Shown: positions 36,028 through 45,100 of the stretch, in pieces | Position numbering within the stretch: the stretch's first letter is position 1 | Layout: every line of letters begins with the position of its first letter | Made by a program: the position numbers and the translations under genes | Notes under the pieces: generated by a model | What the model saw: the letters and a program-made list of their open reading frames with translations, nothing else | Told to the model about the DNA's origin: nothing | Databases searched by the model: none | From: Butyrivibrio sp. | GTDB taxonomy: Bacteria; Bacillota; Clostridia; Lachnospirales; Lachnospiraceae | DNA: 64,000 nt | Direction: 5' to 3' | Assembly: GCA_022486625.1 (NCBI GenBank) | Contig: JAKVKH010000017.1 | Location: forward strand, 1 to 64,000

Positions 36028-38844
36028 TTATTCCGCTGACATATCTTCGTCAAGTGTTTTCATCATTTCTGATGTAATCTGCTGAATCTGATCAAGTTCA
36101 AGCTCATTGCCTGCCTGTGCCAGCTCCTCCATCCTGCCTGCAATCTGGTTCGGCAAAATGCAGCTCTGAAGCTGTCTTATGGCATCACATGCCCCGTCTG
36201 CATCAAATATGCGTGCACAGTCATGTGCCTTATGAAGCAGCTGCAACAGTTCCTCTCCGGAAATATTCTTCTTTACTTCTTTTTTACCGTTATCCCCGAT
36301 GACTTCCCTGATTTTCGCCGTTAATGTATCATAAGCTTCCAGCAGTCCCTGATAATGTGCCTCCATATATGCGCTGTCCTGACTGCGTGCAGCAGCTTCC
36401 AGAGCCTTTGCCTGTTCAGAGATATCATCTGCGCCCAGCGTATGTGCCATGCTCTTAAGAGAATGCACATTGATCCGATAGCTGTCCAGATCTCCCGCCT
36501 GATAACTGTCTCTGATCATCTGCACTCTTTTCGTAGAAAGAAAATCCCGTATCATTTCCATATAAAAAGAAGAATTATTCATGCAGAATTTCATTCCTTC
36601 CGCCGTATTCAGAATATTCTTCAATGCATCAACTGTCAGTTTTTCCTGCTCTCCCTCTGCCTTTTTTACTTCTCCGCCTTGTTCCTCCGGCACTTTTTGA
36701 AAAAGCGCCGGGTTCATATGCTTTCTGCAGATTTCAATCAACATACTCTCTTCCACAGGCTTAGACAGATAATCCGAAAATCCTTCTGCCAGATATTTAT
36801 CCTTTGCACCGATCACGGCATTCGCTGTCAGCATGATCACCGGCGTATTCTGGTTCAGCGGCAGATACATGCTGCGCATGAGGCGGAACGTCTTCACTCC
36901 GTCCGGATCCGGCATCATATGGTCAAGAAAAATAATGTCATAATGTTTCTGCGCCATTTTCTCCAGACAGGCATTCCCGCCATCTGCCAGATCCACCTGC
37001 ATACATGCTTCCTGCAAAAGTGCCTTCATCACTTTCAGGTTCATATCCACGTCATCAACGACCAGCACCTGTGCTTTTGGTGCATAGAACCATGCGGGAC
37101 TCTGTGAATGGTTATCCCTGATCTCCCTGATCCGGTCTGAATAATTCCCGATCGGCTCCGGATCCAGCACTTTCTGCGGAATACTGACATAGAAAACAGA
37201 TCCTTTGCCATATTCACTTTCCACAGATATCTTGCCATTCATCAGAAAGATCAGCTGCCTTGTAATCGACAATCCAAGCCCGGTGCCTTCAATTCCACGG
37301 TTTCTCACCTCATCCAGCCTCTCATAGGAGGTGAACAGCCTGTCAATGTTTTCCGGTTTGATTCCGATCCCGGTATCTCTTACTTCTATTTTGAGACTGA
37401 TCATATCCTCTGTCAGCCTGTCATAACCGATTCTGAATTCGACATGACCAACTCTCGTATATTTCACCGCATTGGTCAGAATATTGATGACAATCTGACG
37501 CAGCCGCATCTCATCTCCTAACAGCTTCGTCGGAATCTGTCTGTCATTTTTCACAATGAAGTCAAGGCCCTTGGCATGCGCTCGCATGACAATCATGTTA
37601 TAGCAATCATTAATCAAAGAAGAAAGATCATATTCTGCCGGCAGAATTTTCATTTTTCCGGATTCGATTTTCGAGAAATCAAGAATGTCATCAATAATTG
37701 ACAGAAGCGATGCTACTGCGTTCTTGATATCTACCGCGTATTCAAGCGTTTTTTCATTCCTGCTTTCTCTTATAATCATGGCATCCATACCCATTACAGT
37801 ATTGACCGGCGTACGAATTGCATGTGACATATCAGCAAGAAAAGCAGTTTTTTCATCATTCTTGAGTACTGCGGCTCTGCGCTCTCTGCGAATACTGCTC
37901 ATATGTAAAATAAACTGACTCATCCACAGAAGACACATCAGCAGTGCGCCGACCACATACAACCAGTAATACTGATTGTTATGAAAAATCAGTTTGGCAA
38001 TCAGATGCAGTATGAGTCCAGCAAAAAAGGCTGTTATACCAATCCATGTCATTTTCTTTTCCGCATTTTTGCCACTGCCAAGAAGATACATGAAAAAAGC
38101 TGCAAGAGACAGAATAAAAAATCCGTTTTCCATGACATTTGCATAGTCAATATTCTGAAGATAAAGCTGACGGACAGGAGAATGCATCAGAAGCTGCAGG
38201 CCGATAATTATCATAAAGCTTCCAAAAAAGCGATACTGTCTGATCTGCGTCTTTCTGAGTACTCCCAGATCATAAATGCGGACGAATAATCCCATAATGA
38301 TCAGGATAAATGCCGTAATCAAAGAAAAGAGATTCACCCGCAGAAGGTGGTACAGAATCGCTGTCTGATCTCCAATATATATTTTTTCAATCCAGCCGGT
38401 ATTTTTCTCTTCTGCTTCATAGATAATCTGCAGTTCTTTCCCTGCATACTGATCTTCCAGCGGAACTCCGATCCATTTTGCAGGAGTTTTACTGCCAAAC
38501 GCCCCCATTCCTGCCGCCTGATAGGTATCCACACATATTCCGTCAATCTCAGCTTCCACATTCATATGCCCGGAATAGAGATACAGAAAATCATCATGAT
38601 CAATGGATTCTGGAAAACGATAAGTCAGAATCACCCTGCCTTCCTGCTGTGGACAAACGTAATATGGAAGCTTCACCGTCTCCGCTTTTCCCTGGTCAAG
38701 TACTGCTGCCCTACTGACCGTCACAAAATCCCGGTCGTCAAAGCCGTCCAGGGAATGCGGTTTCAAAGCACTGATAATGGCAGCCGCAACGGCAATCATC
38801 AAAATAATGCTATAGAGGAAACGTACAAGATCAAACTTTCGCAT
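36028..38844 (-). CDS. 7TM hybrid histidine kinase with REC and HPt domains (cassette 1)
   Basis: 938 residues, starting at the ATG 38844 (GGAGG 8 bases upstream); an ATG 16 codons earlier is weaker. Same order as the paralogue at 29999-32833: helix, beta-rich extracellular domain starting at GFDDRDF, 7TM region, HisKA with SHAIRTP (His 341 followed by Ala 342), HATPase_c with NAVKYT, DTGIGI and GTGLGLSI, receiver with LDHMMP, HPt with VHSLKS, and a conserved helical tail. Retained ATP-binding motifs and HPt alongside loss of the acidic residue suggest weak kinase but active phosphotransfer. Overlaps the upstream kinase by 14 bases; 61 bases separate it from the next response regulator. Confidence 0.9.
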   Translation of the reverse strand: MRKFDLVRFLYSIILMIAVAAAIISALKPHSLDGFDDRDFVTVSRAAVLDQGKAETVKLPYYVCPQQEGRVILTYRFPESIDHDDFLYLYSGHMNVEAEIDGICVDTYQAAGMGAFGSKTPAKWIGVPLEDQYAGKELQIIYEAEEKNTGWIEKIYIGDQTAILYHLLRVNLFSLITAFILIIMGLFVRIYDLGVLRKTQIRQYRFFGSFMIIIGLQLLMHSPVRQLYLQNIDYANVMENGFFILSLAAFFMYLLGSGKNAEKKMTWIGITAFFAGLILHLIAKLIFHNNQYYWLYVVGALLMCLLWMSQFILHMSSIRRERRAAVLKNDEKTAFLADMSHAIRTPVNTVMGMDAMIIRESRNEKTLEYAVDIKNAVASLLSIIDDILDFSKIESGKMKILPAEYDLSSLINDCYNMIVMRAHAKGLDFIVKNDRQIPTKLLGDEMRLRQIVINILTNAVKYTRVGHVEFRIGYDRLTEDMISLKIEVRDTGIGIKPENIDRLFTSYERLDEVRNRGIEGTGLGLSITRQLIFLMNGKISVESEYGKGSVFYVSIPQKVLDPEPIGNYSDRIREIRDNHSQSPAWFYAPKAQVLVVDDVDMNLKVMKALLQEACMQVDLADGGNACLEKMAQKHYDIIFLDHMMPDPDGVKTFRLMRSMYLPLNQNTPVIMLTANAVIGAKDKYLAEGFSDYLSKPVEESMLIEICRKHMNPALFQKVPEEQGGEVKKAEGEQEKLTVDALKNILNTAEGMKFCMNNSSFYMEMIRDFLSTKRVQMIRDSYQAGDLDSYRINVHSLKSMAHTLGADDISEQAKALEAAARSQDSAYMEAHYQGLLEAYDTLTAKIREVIGDNGKKEVKKNISGEELLQLLHKAHDCARIFDADGACDAIRQLQSCILPNQIAGRMEELAQAGNELELDQIQQITSEMMKTLDEDMSAE

Positions 38845-41182
38845 CTCTCGCACCTCCTCTGACACCTGCCTGCAGCATTGCTTCCACAGCATTCTCTCTG
38901 GTCACCGGTTTGAGAATATATCCTGCAAATCCCATTTCCGTAATGCTGTTTCTGAATGCCTCCTGATTCTCTGCCGTCAGCATGATTACCGGTGTCTTCT
39001 GATTGATTCCGCTACCGGATCTGATTCTGCAAAAGACTTCTTCTCCATTCATTCCCGGCATCAAATGATCCATCAGAATTGCATCATATGGCGTCTGCTC
39101 TGCTCTGCCAAGTGCTTCCATTCCATCTGATGCCGTATCCACTGTAATTCCGGTATCTGAAAGTACATTGCGGGCGATTTTCAGATTCATTGGTTCATCA
39201 TCCACAACCAAAATGTGACAATCTGAAAGTTTCCGCTCTGCATTTTCCGGATTTTCCATTTCCGGTGCCACTGCTCTGTATATGCCAAGAGGTACCGACG
39301 AGCTTATTTCCTGCGGAATTTCAATGGTAAAAAGAGAGCCGATCCCATCAGCGCTTTCAACGTCAATGGTTCCGTTCATCATCTGCGCCAGCTTCCATGA
39401 GATGGACAGTCCAAGGCCTGCGCCCTGCGCCTCATAACCTGGTCTTTTGAACTGGCTGAAAATATCTGTCTGTCCGTCATCGGAAATTCCTCTGCCGGTA
39501 TCCCGTATCCGTATGATCAGAATCAGATCACCATTATCCTTCATCCTGTAATTCAAACTGATGATAACTGCACCATCATCTGTGTATTTAAATGCATTTT
39601 CCACAATATGCGTAACCATCGTACATATTTTGGGTTCATCCCCATATAGCACTGAGGGTAGTTCCGGATTATTTTTCAAAATGTATTTTACTCCGGATTT
39701 AAAATATCTTTCCGCATTCTCATTCAGGTCCTCAATTAAGAGCGCCACAGCATAGTCCGCCTTTGTCAGCGCCATTTTCCCTGATTCCAGTTTGGAACTG
39801 TCAAGAATTTTATTAATCAAAGATAACAGTTCCCTTGCAGAATATTCAATGTCATCTGCATAGGAAATAATCTTCGGTTCTGTACTCTCGCGCTTTAGCA
39901 TGTCATCTATTCCCAGAATGGCATTGACAGGCGTCCTGATCTCATGCGACATGTTAGCAAGAAATTCACTCTTAGCCGAAGTCTGTCTTCTTACCTTTTC
40001 CTTCTCGATTTCATCCTTTCGGATCTGCTGCATCCCCCAGCGGAATGCACAGGTGCAGTAAATCACAACTGCCGGAAGCATAAAGGAGCCAACATGAACA
40101 TAGGAATCAAACACCGCATCCATGATCTCAAGTACGGTTCCGGCTCCCAGAAAAAAGTTAGCATACACAAGCCATTTCAGGTCATCAAACAATGCCCGGT
40201 CAGTCAGTCTGATCTGGATAAAAGTTCCCATAACATAGAGCACCGTTGCACACAAAACCAGCAGATTGATCCAGTTTACCTCAAGGAAATCCATCTGCCT
40301 GTAATAGACCAGTCCAAAAATAAGAATAATGCTGCCAATACTGATAAATGACAGGATCTGTGCCAATGTATGATGAATCTGCATCGTTACGCTGTCAATA
40401 TGCCGGATAACCGGGATCGGTATACTCAGCAGGGCAAAAAACTCTGCTGCACGCGCGAATGCAATGTCCTGAAATACGAGCTGTGCCATTCCCGACTGCA
40501 AAAGAAACCATATACCGATCAGAAGAATATATACGCCCATGAAAAAATAATCATTTCTGTGTGTTACCCACTTTTTCATGAAAATCCGAAGAATCAGAAG
40601 GATAACTCCTACCACAACAAGAATGGTTCCACCAACCAGTGCGGTCCATACAGATGCGATCATATGATAGATAATCGCAGTATGATCTCCGATATAGATA
40701 TTTCCGATACTTCCGTCATATGGTTGTATCGGACTTTTGAAAGTAATTGTCAGTTTTTTCCCGGCATCTTTCTGATGAAGCCTGACAAAAAGTTTCTCAT
40801 TTGCAGGCATGCCGGACGCCAGAAACCCTTTCGGGCCGGTATAATCAAGTACCTGTGTCTGATCAATATACACCTGTACCAGATCAAGCGGTGCGGGTAT
40901 TTCCAGATACCATCCAACAGGAATGGACGCCGGAAGTCTACGTGAAACAGTCACCTCGGAAAGTGTCTGCGAAAATCTGACCTTCACAGGCAATGTTGTC
41001 TGCTGCACTTTACTATTTCCAAGAAAAATGTCCCATTTCTCCGAAAGTGCATAACATTCCCCTGAATCAAAGCCTTCACTTATATATGGACGGCTGAAAC
41101 TCAGAATCGTGTAAATCACTACACTTATTATGACTGCAAGGTAAACATACCATGCTTTCTCATAAATTTTTTCTTTTTTCAT
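38831..41182 (-). CDS. 7TM hybrid histidine kinase with REC domain (cassette 1)
   Basis: 783 residues. Helix (about 12-30), beta-rich extracellular domain (about 33-172), seven helices (about 175-385), HisKA with canonical SHEIRTP (His 413), HATPase_c with ENAFKYT, DTGRGI and GAGLGLSI, and a receiver with Asp 705 in LMDHLMP and a conserved Lys in YILKPV. Paralogue of 32830-35193 with the same architecture and similar length. It begins 3 bases after the response regulator stop and overlaps its HPt partner by 14 bases, which favours equal amounts of the two kinases and perhaps heteromer formation. Confidence 0.9.
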   Translation of the reverse strand: MKKEKIYEKAWYVYLAVIISVVIYTILSFSRPYISEGFDSGECYALSEKWDIFLGNSKVQQTTLPVKVRFSQTLSEVTVSRRLPASIPVGWYLEIPAPLDLVQVYIDQTQVLDYTGPKGFLASGMPANEKLFVRLHQKDAGKKLTITFKSPIQPYDGSIGNIYIGDHTAIIYHMIASVWTALVGGTILVVVGVILLILRIFMKKWVTHRNDYFFMGVYILLIGIWFLLQSGMAQLVFQDIAFARAAEFFALLSIPIPVIRHIDSVTMQIHHTLAQILSFISIGSIILIFGLVYYRQMDFLEVNWINLLVLCATVLYVMGTFIQIRLTDRALFDDLKWLVYANFFLGAGTVLEIMDAVFDSYVHVGSFMLPAVVIYCTCAFRWGMQQIRKDEIEKEKVRRQTSAKSEFLANMSHEIRTPVNAILGIDDMLKRESTEPKIISYADDIEYSARELLSLINKILDSSKLESGKMALTKADYAVALLIEDLNENAERYFKSGVKYILKNNPELPSVLYGDEPKICTMVTHIVENAFKYTDDGAVIISLNYRMKDNGDLILIIRIRDTGRGISDDGQTDIFSQFKRPGYEAQGAGLGLSISWKLAQMMNGTIDVESADGIGSLFTIEIPQEISSSVPLGIYRAVAPEMENPENAERKLSDCHILVVDDEPMNLKIARNVLSDTGITVDTASDGMEALGRAEQTPYDAILMDHLMPGMNGEEVFCRIRSGSGINQKTPVIMLTAENQEAFRNSITEMGFAGYILKPVTRENAVEAMLQAGVRGGARDAKV

Positions 41183-41185
41183 ACA

Positions 41186-41959
41186 TCAGAGTTTCTCGGC
41201 TTTTTTCTCTGCAAAAAAAGTATCCACCTGAGCAATAATCTGTTCAGGATCCATCGTCTTGAGCAGATACCCCTCCGGTTTAAGCTTCGCTATGTCCATG
41301 ACCACATTTCTGTCATTGCATGAGGTCAGGAACATGATCGGAATTGTTTCAAAATCTTTTTCCGAACGTATCATTTCCAGCACCTGTTTGCCGTTTAATA
41401 CCGGCATTTCATAATCCAGAAGAATAAGATCCGGTATCTCCATTGTCAGATATTTAATGGCCATGGTCCCTGACTTAGCCACAATCACCTGATACTTTCC
41501 CTGAAGCCATTCCTTGATCTTCTTCAACGTATCTGCAGAATCATCCACTACCAGAATTTTCTTTTTGACACTTGCATTTCTCGCCTTGATGATCGCCTGC
41601 ACATGCGCTGCCACCTCATCCACATTAATAGGCCGAAAAAAGATGCTGTCAATAAAGTCTTTGGAAATAGACTTCTGAACCGCCTCAATATTATATTTAT
41701 CTCCAAGAAGAATTATGGGAATATTTCCGGTATCTGCACGATCACGAAGAAAAACCAGTACCTCATCACCGATCGGTGTCTGGTCTACATATACAAGAAT
41801 TACGTTTGCTTTTTCCTTAGACTGAAATATGGAAGCAATATCCGCATCAACGCTGACTGTCCTGATCCTGCGTTCTGCCAGTTTATCAATCAGTGACACC
41901 ATCAGGTAGCTGTGCTCGGTAGTTACCAGTAAAGCAAGATTGCCTAACCCGTCTGCCAT
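41186..41959 (-). CDS. Double-receiver response regulator without output domain (cassette 1)
   Basis: 257 residues, first gene of the seven-gene operon. The N-terminal receiver-like domain (about 8-125) lacks the acidic pair (LVTTEH) and has Arg-Pro in place of Lys-Pro. The C-terminal receiver (about 134-255) is complete: Asp 139/140, phospho-Asp 182 in LLDYEMP, Thr 212, Lys 234. No output domain. GGAG stands 7 bases before the ATG. Paralogous over its full length to 35190-35966. Confidence 0.88.
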   Translation of the reverse strand: MADGLGNLALLVTTEHSYLMVSLIDKLAERRIRTVSVDADIASIFQSKEKANVILVYVDQTPIGDEVLVFLRDRADTGNIPIILLGDKYNIEAVQKSISKDFIDSIFFRPINVDEVAAHVQAIIKARNASVKKKILVVDDSADTLKKIKEWLQGKYQVIVAKSGTMAIKYLTMEIPDLILLDYEMPVLNGKQVLEMIRSEKDFETIPIMFLTSCNDRNVVMDIAKLKPEGYLLKTMDPEQIIAQVDTFFAEKKAEKL

Positions 41960-42021
41960 GGAAATACTCCTTTTCGCAAGCCGTAATAACGATTATTCAT
42001 AAAATAGAAACTAATAAAATC

Positions 42022-42050
42022 ATTATATCAAATCACCGTTTAATTGTAAA
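42022..42050 (-). promoter_or_regulatory. Promoter of the seven-gene signalling operon
   Basis: TTTACA (42045-42050) and a perfect TATAAT (42022-42027), read on the minus strand, are 17 bases apart. Predicted start near 42015 and a leader of about 55 nt. No other strong promoter is evident inside the operon, though the 61-base gap at 35967-36027 could hold one. Confidence 0.7.
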
Positions 42051-42092
42051 AGAAAACCCGCTATAAAGAACGCCTCCTCTGTAACGGATTTT
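42050..42092 (-). terminator. Terminator after polC
   Basis: A 10-bp stem AAATCCGTTA/TAGCGGGTTT with wobble pairs and a 19-nt loop (42054-42063 with 42082-42091), followed by a T-rich run on the minus strand. It abuts the -35 box of the signalling operon promoter, separating the two units. Confidence 0.6.
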
Positions 42093-42105
42093 CACAGAAT
42101 CTGGT

Positions 42106-45100
42106 TCACATGCCAAAGTCAAAAAGGCTGATCTGATTACTTTCCGGAATTTCTCCCAGAAGTCCCAGCTCATTCAGCGTATCAATTACTCCCTGCGGAC
42201 ACTTGGTTCTGTCTCTGAAGTCATCTCTTGACAGGAACGGTCCGTCCTTTGCCGCTTCCACTACTGCATCAGCGGCTTTTTCACCCATTCCGTCTATGCT
42301 CTTTAACGATGGCATGATCTTGTCTCCAACCACCTGAAACAGTCTTGATTTTGCCGTAAATATATCAATCGATGCAAATTCAATGCCTCTTTCATACATT
42401 TCTTCAACAACACGCATATCGCCGTACTCTGCCTGCTCAGTATTGGATAACTCATCCTTCCTGTTGTTGTACTCATTCATGACACTGTGAAGATGATTCT
42501 CTCCCTGACACATGTCCTTATAGGAAAACGCTTTTGCACGGATACTGAACCATGCGGCATAAAATGCCTGCGGTACGTACACCTTGAAATAGGCAATACG
42601 CCAGGCCATCATTACATATGCCGCCGCATGTGCCTTCGGAAACATGTACTTGATTTTCAGGCAGGACTGAATGTACCATTCCGGAACGCCTGCCGCAATC
42701 ATGGCTTCCTTCATTTCAGGCTTTAATCCCTTTCCCTTTCGAACCGACTCCATGGTCTTGAAAGAAAGCGATTTGTCCATTCCCTTCTGAATCAGATAGA
42801 TCATGATATCATCACGGGTACAGATAGCAGTATCAATGGTTGCCGTGCCTTCCATGATGAGTGTCTGCGCATTACCCAGCCATACATCCGTTCCATGTGC
42901 AAGACCTGCAATACGGATCAGATGAGAGAAAGAGGTCGGCTGTGCATCAATAACCATCTGCATGGCAAAATCCGTACCGAATTCCGGAAGTCCAAGGCAT
43001 CCGAGCTTTGTTCCGCCAATCTGATCCGGTGTAATGTTCAGTGCCGAAGTATCTTCAAACAAACTCATGACATTATGATCATCCAGCGGCACCAGCTTGG
43101 GATCAAGCCCGGTACAGTCCTGAAGGAAACGGATCATGGTCGGATCATCATGTCCCAGAATATCCAGTTTCAACAGGTTATGGTCAATGGAATGGTAATC
43201 ATAATGTGTTGTTACCGTTGCCGTTGTCATATCGTTTGCCGGATGCTGCACGGGGGTAAAGGAATTAATATCCTCTCCTACAGGAAGCACGATGATTCCG
43301 CCGGGATGCTGACCGGTTCCTCTTCTGACACCGACCAGTCCCTGCAGCACTCTGTTGATCTCACATTTTCTCTTACCCTGCCCCAGTCCGTCATAGAACT
43401 TCTTTACATAACCGTATGCAGTCTTATCTGCCAGACCAGCAATGGTTCCTGCACGGAAAGTCTGCCCGTATCCAAAAATAACCTCTGTATATTTGTGTGC
43501 CTTACTCTGATATTCACCGGAAAAGTTCAGATCGATATCCGGCTCCTTATCTCCTTTAAATCCAAGGAATGTCTCAAACGGAATATCAAACCCGTCCTTA
43601 TTCATCATGTGTCCGCATTTCGGACAACGCTTATCCGGCATATCACATCCGGATTTTCCTGAAAAAGCCTTCACATCATCTGAATCAAAATCACTGTAAT
43701 GACATTTCGGGCATACATAGTGTGGGCTTAAGGAATTCACTTCCGTAATACCTGAAGTAAATGCAACAAAAGAAGATCCGACAGACCCACGCGAGCCTAC
43801 CAGATACCCATCTTCATTCGATTTCCATACCAGCTTCTGTGCAATGATATACATTACGGCAAATCCGTTGGAAATGATGGAATGAAGCTCCTTTTCCAGT
43901 CTTTCCTCTACAATGGAGGGCAACGTTTCTCCATATATTTCATGTGCACGGTTGTAGCAGATTGTAGTCAGAATCTTATCGCTGTCCGGAATGACAGGCG
44001 GACATTTATCCGGTCTGACCGGAGAAATGCTGTCACACATATCCATAACTTTACGTGTATTGGTAATACAGATTTCCCGCGCCTTATCTGTTCCCAGATA
44101 ATCAAATTCCTTCAGCATTTCCTCTGTGGTTCGAAGGTAAAGCGGTGCCGGTGCCTCATCATCAAAGCCCCGTCCTGCCTGAATAATCTGCCGGTAAATC
44201 TGATCCTCCGGATTCAGAAAATGTACATCACAGGTTGCTACAACAGGCTTATGAAACTGTTCTCCCAGTGTGCAGATCCTTTTATTGATCTCTCTGATAT
44301 CATCATCAGAATGAATATCATCATAATGATCAGAATCCACCATGAAATGGTTGTTTCCGATCGGCTGGATTTCCAGATAATCGTAGAAATTGACCAGTCT
44401 GGCAATCTCCTGTTCCGGGCGATCTTCCACGACTGCGCCGTAAAGTTCTCCAGCGCAGCATGCACTTCCGATAATAAGTCCCTCTCTGTATTTCATCAGT
44501 TCGCTCTTGGGAATCAGCGGAAATCTCTGAAAATAAGTCAGATGAGATTTACTGACAAGCGTATACAGGTGCACTCTGCCCAGCGTATTCTTCGCCAGAA
44601 TGATACAGTGATGCGGCCGCAGATGCCTTACCATCTCGGGTGTAGATACTCCGAGTGCATTAACCTCAGTCAGATTCTGCACATTTTTTTCCTGCATCAT
44701 GGGCACGAATTTCAGGAAAATAAGCGCAGTACATTCCGCGTCATCTACTGCGCGGTGATGGTGCTCAAGCGAAATATTCAGCGTCTTTGCTACTGCATCC
44801 AGTGTATGCTTGGCCTGCAGCGGGAAAAACACCCTGGAAATTCCCAGTGTATCCACTGTAGTAAACTCTGCAGTAATCCCCAGTTCCTTACAGTTCTGAT
44901 TAATAAAGCTGATATCAAAACTGACATTATGTCCGACCAGCACACATCCCTCACAAAACTCCAGAAATTTCGGAATAATAACATCTCTCGTCGGCGCATT
45001 CATTACCATCTCATCATTGATACTGGTCAGTTTCTCAATTCGGAACGGAATCGGCACCTCGGGATTAACGAACTCAGAAAAACGATCAATGATCTCCCCG

